Assembly (NCBI RefSeq): GCF_900102345.1
Contig: NZ_FNKB01000001.1
Coordinates: 1,364,001-1,428,000, forward strand
DNA length: 64,000 bases
Origin: Leucobacter chromiiresistens
GTDB taxonomy: Bacteria; Actinomycetota; Actinomycetes; Actinomycetales; Microbacteriaceae
Reading direction: 5' to 3'
Shown piece after piece: positions 1 to 7,579 of this stretch. The position numbers and the translations under genes were made by a program. The notes below the pieces were generated by a model, which made no database searches, was not told where the DNA came from, and saw nothing but the letters and a program-made list of their open reading frames with translations. The first letter of the stretch is position 1; the number at the start of each line of letters is the position of its first letter.

Positions 1-2
1 TC

Positions 3-485
3 GGCCGCCGCGGATCGAGCGTGCGCTGGCGCACCGTCGGCCGCATCGCCTCGGGGTGGCTCTTCACCCTGCCCGCCTCCGGCGCGGTCGGCGCGATCGC
101 CGCCGCCATCGCGCACACCGGCATGGTCGGCGTCATCATCGACGCAGTGCTCGGCTTCGCCTTCATCATCTTCATCTTCTGGCGCTCGCGCCGCAACAAG
201 GTCGACCACTCCAACGCCATCCCCGCGCCCGACGTCGCCGAGTCGGGCTACGCGGTGCGCATCCGCAAGGGGAAGGTGAAGGTGCCCAAGTCGAAGGCCG
301 GCGCCCCGGCGCCCCTGAACTCGGTCGCGCAGACCGCGATGCGCGACGACGAGGCCGCGCGCGAGGCGGCCCGCGAAGCCGCTCGCGAGGCGGCACTCGC
401 GGCCGAGCGCGCGGGCGATGCGCTGCCCGGCGGCTACGGGCCGATCCCGACGCGCAGCACCCGGCAGCAGGAGGGCGACCGATGA
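3..485 (+). CDS. PiT-family inorganic phosphate transporter, C-terminal part (5' end outside window)
   Basis: Only the last ~160 residues are present; the reading frame is open from base 3, so the true start lies upstream. The visible part has the last two hydrophobic segments of a permease (residues around GWLFTLPASG and GVIIDAVLGFAFIIFIFW), then a basic stretch and a ~90-residue Lys/Ala/Arg-rich cytoplasmic tail. The GW-TLP-aG segment resembles the end of the second repeat of PiT permeases, which import phosphate with a cation. The stop overlaps the next start by 4 bp (ATGA), so the two are translationally coupled. The assignment rests on a short piece; another permease family is possible. 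Confidence 0.6.
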   Translation, partial: GRRGSSVRWRTVGRIASGWLFTLPASGAVGAIAAAIAHTGMVGVIIDAVLGFAFIIFIFWRSRRNKVDHSNAIPAPDVAESGYAVRIRKGKVKVPKSKAGAPAPLNSVAQTAMRDDEAAREAAREAAREAALAAERAGDALPGGYGPIPTRSTRQQEGDR

Positions 486-778
486 TCGACTGGACGGCAT
501 TCCTCATCGTCTTCGGCTCGGCGCTCGTCGCCGCGCTGTTCGTCGTATCCCTCTACTCGCTGGGCCTCCGCTTCCTCGCGACCCCCGCCCCGCCGGCGCG
601 ACTGGCAGACGGATCCGTCGCGCCCAACGGGCCCTCCCGCGACGACGAGGACGACGACGTCGACGCAATCGGCCGCCCGCGGTGGGCGACGGTGCTGGCG
701 AACATCTGCTTCGGGCTCTCCGTGCTGGTCGTACTCGTCGGCATCTTCCTCATCGTTCCCGCGTTGCACTTCTGGTGA
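482..778 (+). CDS. small two-TM membrane protein coupled to the phosphate transporter
   Basis: 98 residues with hydrophobic helices at about 8-30 and 72-95 and an acidic linker (DDEDDDVD) between them. It starts inside the stop codon of the upstream transporter gene (ATGA), so co-expression is expected. I do not recognise a named domain. Its position suggests an accessory or partner of the phosphate permease, but that is inference from context only. No hairpin terminator is obvious before the next gene, which carries its own promoter. Confidence 0.65.
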   Translation: MIDWTAFLIVFGSALVAALFVVSLYSLGLRFLATPAPPARLADGSVAPNGPSRDDEDDDVDAIGRPRWATVLANICFGLSVLVVLVGIFLIVPALHFW

Positions 779-789
779 GTCGCCCGGAG

Positions 790-795
790 TAGTGT
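790..795 (+). promoter_or_regulatory. -10 hexamer TAGTGT, leaderless start of ALDH gene
   Basis: TAGTGT sits exactly 6 nt before the ATG at 802, with no Shine-Dalgarno sequence between. This fits the TANNNT-N6-start pattern of leaderless actinobacterial mRNAs seen repeatedly in this window. Confidence 0.55.
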
Positions 796-801
796 GACCG
801 C

Positions 802-2217
802 ATGACTGCGACCGCACTGCACCGCATTCCGACACTCGTCGCCGGCCTCCGGCACAGCCACGCGCGCGGCATCACCCGGCCCGAGGAGTGGCGCCGGGAG
901 CAGCTCACCCGCCTGCGGGCGCTGCTCGAGGAGCGCGGCGCCGATTTCGAGGCCGCGCTGCGCTCGGATCTCGGCAAGTCGGGCACCGAGGCGATGCTCA
1001 CCGAGATCGGGTTCCTCGTCTCCGAGATCGACCACGCCCTCGCGCACCTCGCGCGCTGGATGCGGCCCCGGCGCGTACGGGTGCCGCTCGCCGTGCAGCC
1101 GGCCACGGCGAGGATCGTGCCCGAGCCGCTCGGCGTCGTGCTCGTGATCGCCCCCTGGAACTACCCCCTCATGCTCGCGCTCTCGCCCGTCGTCGGAGCG
1201 CTCGCCGCGGGCGACTCCGTCGTCATCAAGCCGAGCGAGCTCGCGCCCGCGACCTCCCGGCTGATCGCCCGGCTCGTACCCGACGTGCTCGACCGCCGCG
1301 CGGTCGCCGTCGTGGAGGGCGGCGCGCCCGAGACCACGGCGCTCCTCGCCGAGCGCTTCGACCACATCTTCTACACCGGCAGCGCCCGCGTCGGCCGCAT
1401 CGTGGCGCGCGCGGCAGCCGAGCACCTCACCCCGGTCACCCTCGAGCTCGGCGGCAAGTCGCCCGTCTACGTCGACGACACCGTGCCCCTCCACCTCGCC
1501 GCGCAGCGCATCGCCTGGGCCAAGTTCATGAACGCCGGCCAGACCTGCGTCGCGCCCGACTACGTGCTCGGCCGGCCCGAGGTGCTCCGCGAGCTGGCCC
1601 CGCTGCTCGCCGAGGCCGTCCACACGCTCTACGGCAGCGCCCCGCAGCAGAACCCCGACTACGGCCGCATCGTGAACGCGGATCAGTTCGACCGGCTCGT
1701 CGGATACCTCGCAGACGGCGACGTCGTGTTCGGCGGCGAGCACGATGCTGCGGACCGCTTCATCGCGCCCACCGCCCTGAGCGGCGTCGACCCCGCCGCA
1801 CCGGTGATGCGCGACGAGATCTTCGGACCGATCCTGCCCCTCGTCGACGTCGCGGGTCTCGACGACGCGCTCGCCCTCGTGAACGGCCGCGAGAAGCCCC
1901 TCGCCGCGTACGTGTTCAGCGCCGACGCCGAGACCCGCCATCGGTGGGAGCGCGAGACCAGCTCGGGAGGGCTCGGCTTCGACGCGCCCGCGCTCCACCT
2001 CGTCGTGCCCGACCTGCCCTTCGGCGGGGTGGGGGAGAGCGGCATGGGCGCCTATCACGGCGAGCGATCGTTCCGCACGTTCAGCCACGAGAAGGCGGTG
2101 CTCGCGAAGCCGCTGACCCCCGACACGCTCGCCGGCACCATCATGCCGCCGTTCACCCCGCGCAAGGACGCGCTCGTGCGCCGATGGCTCGGCAAGCTGC
2201 GCGGGCGCAGCGTATGA
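802..2217 (+). CDS. aldehyde dehydrogenase, ALDH3-like
   Basis: 471 residues, the usual length for class 3 ALDHs, which oxidise aldehydes to acids with NAD(P)+. Visible motifs: APWNYPL near residue 120, the nucleotide-binding YTGSARVG, the catalytic-glutamate motif LELGGKSP and the catalytic cysteine in [11 protein letters not shown], with the C-terminal [22 protein letters not shown] and the short N-terminus are typical of the ALDH3/fatty or coniferyl aldehyde branch. The ATG at 802 is chosen because TAGTGT lies 6 nt upstream, implying a leaderless message. The substrate cannot be read from the sequence. Confidence 0.9.
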   Translation: MTATALHRIPTLVAGLRHSHARGITRPEEWRREQLTRLRALLEERGADFEAALRSDLGKSGTEAMLTEIGFLVSEIDHALAHLARWMRPRRVRVPLAVQPATARIVPEPLGVVLVIAPWNYPLMLALSPVVGALAAGDSVVIKPSELAPATSRLIARLVPDVLDRRAVAVVEGGAPETTALLAERFDHIFYTGSARVGRIVARAAAEHLTPVTLELGGKSPVYVDDTVPLHLAAQRIAWAKFMNAGQTCVAPDYVLGRPEVLRELAPLLAEAVHTLYGSAPQQNPDYGRIVNADQFDRLVGYLADGDVVFGGEHDAADRFIAPTALSGVDPAAPVMRDEIFGPILPLVDVAGLDDALALVNGREKPLAAYVFSADAETRHRWERETSSGGLGFDAPALHLVVPDLPFGGVGESGMGAYHGERSFRTFSHEKAVLAKPLTPDTLAGTIMPPFTPRKDALVRRWLGKLRGRSV

Positions 2218-2240
2218 CCGGCTTCGGATCGCCCCGTCGC

Positions 2241-2246
2241 TAGGAT
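2241..2246 (+). promoter_or_regulatory. -10 hexamer TAGGAT, leaderless start of AI-2E family gene
   Basis: TAGGAT followed by 6 nt and then the GTG at 2253; no Shine-Dalgarno sequence. Confidence 0.55.
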
Positions 2247-2252
2247 TGCCCT

Positions 2253-3449
2253 GTGACAGACCCCCAGAACAGCCGAGACGCCGCGGGCGCCGGCGACGCA
2301 GCCCACGAGCTGCCCCTCGGCGTGCGCGTCGCGGCGGCCTGGTCGTGGCGCCTCGTGCTCATCGGGATCGCGCTCGCGGGGTTCCTGTGGCTCGTCGTGC
2401 AGGTGCGCATCATCGTGATCCCCGTGCTCGTCGCCATCCTGCTCACCGCGCTGCTCGCCCCCGTCGTGCACTGGTTCGAGCGCCAGAAGCTGCCCCGGTG
2501 GCTCGGCGTCGTCTTCGCGCTGGCCCTCTTCATAGCCCTCGTCTGGGTGCTGCTCACCCTCATCATCACGCAGCTGCGCGACGGCCTCGGCGATGTCGCG
2601 AGCCGCTCCGAAGAGGTGTGGTGGGAGATGCTCCGCTGGGCGGAGGCCACCTTCGGCATCTCCGCGAACGAGATCGGCGCGTTCACCGATCAGCTGTGGA
2701 AGACCGTCGACGAGCACCAGTCGGAGCTCTGGAACGGGGCGCTCGGCGTCGCCACCTCTGCCGGCCAGTTCGTCGCGGGCCTCCTGCTCACCATCTTCTC
2801 CCTCATCTTCATGCTCATCGACGGCCGGCGCATCTGGAACTGGGTGCTCGGATTCCTCCCGGCACGCGCGCACGCGCCGGTCGACGCCGCCGGCCGGGCC
2901 GGCTGGGTGTCGGTCGGGCAGTACGTGCGCGTGCAGATCTTCGTCGCCTTCGTCGACGCGGTCGGCATCGGCGTCGGAGCGGCCGTGCTCGGCGTGCCCC
3001 TCGCGATCCCCATCGCGATCCTCGTCTTCCTCGGCTCCTTCATCCCGTTCCTCGGCGCCATCAGCACCGGCCTGCTCGCCGCGTTCGTCGCGCTCGTCTA
3101 CAACGGACCCGTCACGGCGCTCCTCATGCTCGGCGTCGTGATCCTCGTCAACCAGATCGAGGGCCACGTGCTGCAGCCGCTCGTCATGGGCAGCGCCGTG
3201 CGCGTGCACCCGCTCGGCGTCGTGCTCGCCGTCTCGACGGGCGCGCTGCTCGCCGGCATTCCGGGAGCCCTGTTCGCCGTCCCCCTCGCCGCGGCCGCCA
3301 ACTCGGTCGTCAACGTGCTCGTCAAACGGCAGTGGGAGACCGGCGTCGACCCCGTGGCCGAGTACCACCGCAGATATCAGTTGCACCACCGTGCCAAGCA
3401 CCGCGCGCGAGCCGTCGCCCGGATGCGGCGCAAGGAAGGACGTTCATGA
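2253..3449 (+). CDS. AI-2E family (PerM/DUF20) membrane transporter
   Basis: 398 residues with about seven or eight hydrophobic helices, a GTG start, and the family's central region followed by the conserved second half (QIEGHVLQPLVMG and GALLAGIPGALFAVPL). Proteins of this family are inner-membrane permeases or efflux proteins; TqsA exports or limits the signal AI-2 and others work in Na+/H+ exchange. A luxS gene lies 17 kb downstream, but many non-signalling bacteria carry such proteins, so an AI-2 role is not shown. The stop overlaps the ilvA start (ATGA), giving translational coupling. The N-terminal 30 residues and the basic C-terminal tail are cytoplasmic. Confidence 0.88.
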   Translation: MTDPQNSRDAAGAGDAAHELPLGVRVAAAWSWRLVLIGIALAGFLWLVVQVRIIVIPVLVAILLTALLAPVVHWFERQKLPRWLGVVFALALFIALVWVLLTLIITQLRDGLGDVASRSEEVWWEMLRWAEATFGISANEIGAFTDQLWKTVDEHQSELWNGALGVATSAGQFVAGLLLTIFSLIFMLIDGRRIWNWVLGFLPARAHAPVDAAGRAGWVSVGQYVRVQIFVAFVDAVGIGVGAAVLGVPLAIPIAILVFLGSFIPFLGAISTGLLAAFVALVYNGPVTALLMLGVVILVNQIEGHVLQPLVMGSAVRVHPLGVVLAVSTGALLAGIPGALFAVPLAAAANSVVNVLVKRQWETGVDPVAEYHRRYQLHHRAKHRARAVARMRRKEGRS

Positions 3450-4690
3450 CCGAGCAGACCACCGCACCGGTGCTCGAGGACTTCGAGCGGGCGCTCGACG
3501 TCGTGCACCGGGTGACGCAGCGCACCCCGCTCGAGACCTCGCGCTACCTCGCCGAGATCCTGGACGTGCCGACCGTCTACATGAAGTGCGAGAACCTGCA
3601 GCGCACCGGAGCCTACAAGCTGCGCGGCGCCTACTACCGGCTCACGCAGCTCACCGCCGAGGAGCGGGCGCGCGGCGTCGTCGCGGCGTCGGCCGGCAAC
3701 CACGCCCAGGGCGTCGCGTTCGCGGCGCGCGAGCTGGGCATCAAGGCCACCATCTTCACGCCCCTCGGCGTCGCGCTGCCGAAGCTGCAGGCGACGCGCG
3801 GGTACGGCGCCGAAGTGGTGCTCGAGGGCGCCACCTTCCACGAGACGAACGCGGCCGCCCAGCGCTTCGTCGCCGAGACCGGCGCCGTGTTCATCCCGCC
3901 GTTCGACCACGAGGCGGTGATCCACGGTCAGGGCACCGTCGCCCTCGAGATCCTCGACTCCGCACCCGAGGTCGAGACGATCGTCGTGCCCATCGGCGGC
4001 GGCGGGCTCGTCTCGGGCGTCGCCGCGGCGGCGAAGCTGCGCGCCGAGCGCGACGGCACCCCCATGCGCATCATCGGCGTGCAGTCGGAGAACGCGTCGC
4101 CCTTCGTCGCCTCGCTCGACGCGGGCGAACCCGTCACCATCCCGACGAAGCCCACCATCGCCGACGGCATCGCCGTGGCCCGCCCCGGCGATCGCACCTT
4201 CGAGTACGTGCGCGACTACGTCGACGAGGTCGTCACCGTGAGCGACGACGACATCGCGCGCGCCATCGTCGTGCTGCTCGAGCGCGCCAAGCTGGTCGTG
4301 GAGCCCGCGGGCGCCGCCGGCGTCGCCGCGATGCTCGCCGGCAAGGCGCGGGTGAGCGGACCCACCGCCGTGATCCTCTCGGGCGGCAACATCGACCCGC
4401 TGCTGCTGCAGCGCGTCATCGGTCACGGTCTCGCCGCCTCGGCGCGCTACATGAAGCTCCGCATCCTGCTCCCCGACGTGCCCGGCCAGCTGGTGCGCAC
4501 CGCGTCGATCGTGGCGGAACACAACGCGAACGTCGTCGAGGTGATCCACACGCGCCACGCCACCGAGCTGCCGATCAGCGAGGTGGAGCTCGAGCTGCAC
4601 ATCGAGACGCGCGGCCACGACCACGGCGAGATCGTGGCGCAGGCGCTGCGCGACGCCGGCTACATCGTGCGCGTGGGCGAGCGCTACTGA
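3446..4690 (+). CDS. ilvA: threonine ammonia-lyase (threonine dehydratase) with C-terminal ACT domain
   Basis: 414 residues. It deaminates L-threonine to 2-oxobutanoate with PLP. Residues ~15-320 are the fold-type II PLP domain: the Schiff-base lysine is K58 in RTGAYKLRGA, the substrate loop is SAGNHAQG and the phosphate-binding loop is GGGGLVSG. Residues ~335-414 form one ACT-like domain (LRILLPDVPGQLVR), so it resembles the ~400-residue enzymes more than the 500-residue E. coli biosynthetic form with two regulatory domains. It may be biosynthetic (isoleucine) or catabolic. The ATG overlaps the upstream stop by 4 bp. Confidence 0.93.
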   Translation: MTEQTTAPVLEDFERALDVVHRVTQRTPLETSRYLAEILDVPTVYMKCENLQRTGAYKLRGAYYRLTQLTAEERARGVVAASAGNHAQGVAFAARELGIKATIFTPLGVALPKLQATRGYGAEVVLEGATFHETNAAAQRFVAETGAVFIPPFDHEAVIHGQGTVALEILDSAPEVETIVVPIGGGGLVSGVAAAAKLRAERDGTPMRIIGVQSENASPFVASLDAGEPVTIPTKPTIADGIAVARPGDRTFEYVRDYVDEVVTVSDDDIARAIVVLLERAKLVVEPAGAAGVAAMLAGKARVSGPTAVILSGGNIDPLLLQRVIGHGLAASARYMKLRILLPDVPGQLVRTASIVAEHNANVVEVIHTRHATELPISEVELELHIETRGHDHGEIVAQALRDAGYIVRVGERY

Positions 4691-4757
4691 GCGGGCTTCG
4701 GTCTCCGAGGCGACGCGCATCGCGCGGCGCGCGGCGCGCGGCGCTGAGCGCTCGCTG

Positions 4758-4837
4758 GCGCCGAGCTCCTGCTCGCTGGCGCCAAGCCCCTGCTCGCCCG
4801 CCGAGCCCCTGCTCGCTCGCCGAGCCCCTGCTCGCTC
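4758..4837. repeat. degenerate 19-21 bp direct repeats between ilvA and tetR
   Basis: About four imperfect units built on GCCGAGCCCCTGCTCGCTC run head to tail in the gap between the convergent genes. The last unit merges into the left arm of the hairpin at 4838-4878. No coding potential is evident. Confidence 0.7.
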
Positions 4838-4878
4838 GCCGAGCCCCTGCCGATTCGGCGCGCCGGCAGGGGTTCGGC
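4838..4878. terminator. bidirectional hairpin between convergent ilvA and tetR
   Basis: Arms 4838-4852 and 4864-4878 pair over 15 bp with one G-T, around an 11-nt loop. It lies between two convergent genes and can serve both. No T-run follows, as is common in high-GC actinobacteria. Confidence 0.65.
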
Positions 4879-4904
4879 GCCGGGCCTGCCGTACGCGGGA
4901 GGGG

Positions 4905-5504
4905 TCAGAGCGGCAGCGGCGCGCCCGCCTGCTGCGCGTAGAGCGCGATCGCTCGGCGCGCGTCGGCGACGGTGATGCTGCCGCCTCCGGTGATGTGGAG
5001 CCCGTAGGCGTCCTCGAGTGCGACGAGGTTCATCGCGATGTCGTCCAGCGGCCCGGTGAGCGAGAAGTCGCCGGCGGCGACCCCCTCGGCGAGTATGCCC
5101 CGGAAGAGGTCGAGCTGCTCGCGGTAGAGCCGCTGCACGAGCTCGTCGTGCAGCGGCGATTTGCCGCCGAGCACGTCGAATTCGTACAGCAGGCTCATGA
5201 GCGCGTCGTCGGGCCCGGTCGGCAGTCCGGCGGCGATGGCGACGGCGAGCTTCGCCGGAGCCCCGACCTCGCGGGCGACCAGCTCGGCGCGCTCGGCGCC
5301 GACGCGCTCCATGCCCGCGGCGTGCGCCTCGACGAGGATCGCGTCGAGGTCGTCGTAGTAGTAGAGCAGGGCGCCTCGGGTGACGCCCGCCTGGTTGGCC
5401 ACGTCGGTGAGCGAGAGGCTGCGGAGCCCGTGCTGCGCGGCGGCGGCGAGCGCGGCGTCCACGACCTCCTTGCGTCGCTGCTGCTGGGTGCTCGGGCGTG
5501 CCAT
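4905..5504 (-). CDS. TetR-family transcriptional regulator
   Basis: 199 residues. Residues 8-55 form the TetR helix-turn-helix (SLTDVANQAGVTRGALLYYY with the conserved downstream helix). The rest is a ligand-binding domain with no recognisable specificity. It is transcribed divergently from the amidohydrolase/permease pair, and the shared intergenic region holds GTAAA/TTTAC half-sites, so it probably represses those genes and perhaps itself. The ATG is preceded by CATACT at 7 nt, a near-match to the leaderless pattern; there is no strong Shine-Dalgarno site. Confidence 0.9.
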   Translation of the reverse strand: MARPSTQQQRRKEVVDAALAAAAQHGLRSLSLTDVANQAGVTRGALLYYYDDLDAILVEAHAAGMERVGAERAELVAREVGAPAKLAVAIAAGLPTGPDDALMSLLYEFDVLGGKSPLHDELVQRLYREQLDLFRGILAEGVAAGDFSLTGPLDDIAMNLVALEDAYGLHITGGGSITVADARRAIALYAQQAGAPLPL

Positions 5505-5540
5505 GCCTGCCAGTATGCCAGCCGAGCCGGTCGCCCCGAG

Positions 5541-5611
5541 CGAGCGGGGTCGATTGCGGAGGGTGTCGGCCCGCGCAACCCGCCGACACCCTCCGCAAGT
5601 GACCCCGCTCG
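5541..5611. repeat. 29-bp imperfect inverted repeat (REP-like) in divergent intergenic region
   Basis: Arms 5541-5569 and 5583-5611 are complementary over 29 bp except a 2-nt internal mismatch, with a 13-nt loop. Because it lies between two divergent starts it is not in the place of a terminator. Confidence 0.8.
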
Positions 5612-5672
5612 CACCAAGGGGGCGGAAGGCGGGCCGGGCAGGAGGGCAGAGAGGGCGGTCGCCACGCGTTAT

Positions 5673-5708
5673 TTGACATCTGCGTAAATTAATTTACTGT
5701 TGAGTAAA
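5673..5708. promoter_or_regulatory. promoter and putative TetR operator of the amidohydrolase operon
   Basis: TTGACA at 5673-5678 is a perfect -35; TACTGT at 5695-5700 is the likely -10 (16-nt spacer). Overlapping it are GTAAATTAATTTAC (5684-5697, a perfect 14-bp palindrome) and TTTACTGTTGAGTAAA (5693-5708, 6-bp arms), which make three alternating half-sites. The stretch is AT-rich in a GC-rich setting, as expected of an operator/promoter. Confidence 0.65.
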
Positions 5709-5752
5709 AGAACTCGGCGGATCGCCGTCGAGCCGAACTCGTAGGAGCTGAC

Positions 5753-7552
5753 ATGGCCGTCGACACCCTCTTCACCGGAGGCCGCATCCGCACCTTCGAC
5801 CCCGCCCAGCCGTGGGCCGAGGCGCTCGGCGTCACCGACGGACGCATCTCCTACGTCGGGCCCGCCGCCGACGCCCCGGCCGCACGCCGCACGGTGCAGC
5901 TCGAGGGCCGCCTCCTCACCCCGGGCGTCGCCGACACGCACAACCACCTCCTGCTCGGCTTCGACGACCTCGCGGTCAGCCTCGACCAGGTGCAGAGCCT
6001 CGACGTGGTGCGCGCACGCATCGCCGAGTTCGCCGAGGCCCACCCCGAGCTCGACTGGATCTGCGCCGAGAACGCCCTCTACTCCGTCGTCGAAGGTCGC
6101 CGCCCCCGCGCCGACGACCTCGTCGGCGTCACCGACCGGCCGGTCTTCATCACCACCTACGACCAGCACTCGGTCTGGCTGAACCGCCCCGCGCTCGCGA
6201 AACTCGGCATCCTGGGCGGCGGCGACATCGCCTGGGGCAACCCCGAGATCGACGCCGCGACGGGGGAGCCCACGGGGTGGGTCACCGACTTCTACACGAG
6301 CGCCATGACCATCGCGGGCCTCGCCGAGCTGCAGCGCGACATCCCGCTGTACTCGCCCGACCGGCGCTACCGCAAGATCACGAACAGCCTGGAGATGGCC
6401 GCGCGATCCGGCATCACATCGGTCGTCGAGCCCCAGGTGCCCCTCGCCGAACTCGACCTGTTCGCGCGCGCCGAGCGCGAGGGCAGGCTCACCAGCCGAA
6501 CGACCGCCGCGATCTACCACCCCGTCGGCGCCGACGGAGGCTTCCGCGCGCGCATCACCGAGGCGATCCGCGAGACGCCGCAGCACGATCGGTTCACGCT
6601 CGGCCCGGTCAAGCTCTACGCCGACGACGTGATCGAACCGCACACCGCCGCCATGCTCGAGGACTACGCGAACCGCCCGGGGCACCGCGGCCGCCCGAGC
6701 CTCGAACCGATCGAGTTCACGAAGCTCTTCGTCGAGCTCGACCGCCTCGGCTACCAGGTGCACACGCACGCGACCGGCGACTGGGGCATCCGGCTGACGC
6801 TCGACTCGATCGAGGCGGCCCAGCGGGCGAACGCGCGGTCGGGCGCGTCCCGCGACACCCGGCACGGCATCGTGCACGTCGAGTGCCTCGCCCCCGAGGA
6901 TCTGCCGCGCTTCGCCGAGCTCGGCGTCGTCGCCGCCATGCAGCCGCGGCACGCCTCACCCGACCTGGTGGCGGGCACGTGGATGGAGAACGTCGGCGAG
7001 GCCCGGTGGGATCGCGCGTGGCGCTTCAAATCGATGATCGAATCCGGCGCGCGCGTCACGTTCTCGAGTGACTGGCAGGTCGGCGAGATGGATCCGCTCA
7101 TCGGGCTCTACAGCGCCATGACGCGCGCCCGCCTCGACGGCGGCGACGCGTGGACCGTCGACGAGCGCCTCGACCTCGATCGCGCGCTGCGGGCGTACAC
7201 GCTGGGCGGCGCGGAGGCCTTCCACCGCGAGCACGAGCTCGGCGCCCTGCGGGTCGGCGCGCTCGCCGACGTCGTCGTCTGGTCGGGCGATCTGTACGCC
7301 ATGGAGCCGGCGGAGCTGCTCGAGCAGCGCGCCGACCTCACCGTGGTCGGCGGCTCCGCGATCCACGACGCCCGGGGAGAGCTCGGCGGGGTCGCGGCGG
7401 CCGCGCACGGGCAGGATCCGGCCGGCGCCGGGCAGACCTGCGCCGAACCCGCCGCACCGGCCGCATCCGTCGCGCACGCCCACGCCTCCACTCACGACCA
7501 CGCCCACACCCACGACCACGCCCACACCCACGACCACGCCCACACGCACTGA
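5753..7552 (+). CDS. metal-dependent amidohydrolase (amidohydrolase 3 / YtcJ-like) with His-rich tail
   Basis: 599 residues. Residues ~1-540 match the amidohydrolase-3 layout: N-terminal beta domain (TLFTGGRIRTFD), first metal motif DTHNHLL, catalytic barrel with VHTHATGDWG, and C-terminal GALRVGALADVVVW. Such enzymes hydrolyse amide, carbamate or formamide bonds of small molecules. GGAG precedes the ATG (start at 5753). Residues ~580-599 are three HDHAHT repeats encoded by an 18-bp tandem repeat, an unusual feature. The next gene is an APC permease 27 bp downstream, so uptake and hydrolysis of the same amine-like substrate is likely. Substrate unknown. Confidence 0.85.
   Translation: MAVDTLFTGGRIRTFDPAQPWAEALGVTDGRISYVGPAADAPAARRTVQLEGRLLTPGVADTHNHLLLGFDDLAVSLDQVQSLDVVRARIAEFAEAHPELDWICAENALYSVVEGRRPRADDLVGVTDRPVFITTYDQHSVWLNRPALAKLGILGGGDIAWGNPEIDAATGEPTGWVTDFYTSAMTIAGLAELQRDIPLYSPDRRYRKITNSLEMAARSGITSVVEPQVPLAELDLFARAEREGRLTSRTTAAIYHPVGADGGFRARITEAIRETPQHDRFTLGPVKLYADDVIEPHTAAMLEDYANRPGHRGRPSLEPIEFTKLFVELDRLGYQVHTHATGDWGIRLTLDSIEAAQRANARSGASRDTRHGIVHVECLAPEDLPRFAELGVVAAMQPRHASPDLVAGTWMENVGEARWDRAWRFKSMIESGARVTFSSDWQVGEMDPLIGLYSAMTRARLDGGDAWTVDERLDLDRALRAYTLGGAEAFHREHELGALRVGALADVVVWSGDLYAMEPAELLEQRADLTVVGGSAIHDARGELGGVAAAAHGQDPAGAGQTCAEPAAPAASVAHAHASTHDHAHTHDHAHTHDHAHTH
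7493..7546 (+). repeat. 18-bp tandem repeat (x3) encoding (HDHAHT)3
   Basis: Three head-to-tail copies of CACGACCACGCCCACACC at the 3' end of the amidohydrolase gene, the last differing by one base, followed by CAC and the stop. Confidence 0.95.
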
Positions 7553-7579
7553 CCCGGAACACCGAACAGAGGATCCCAG

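Noticed and set aside
553..2088. 511-codon frame antisense to the aldehyde dehydrogenase gene
   Set aside because: Long antisense frames are expected in high-GC genes; the plus-strand protein has all ALDH motifs.
2253..3449. Dedicated AI-2 exporter assignment for the AI-2E family protein
   Set aside because: The family is broad and luxS is 17 kb away; the name alone is not evidence.
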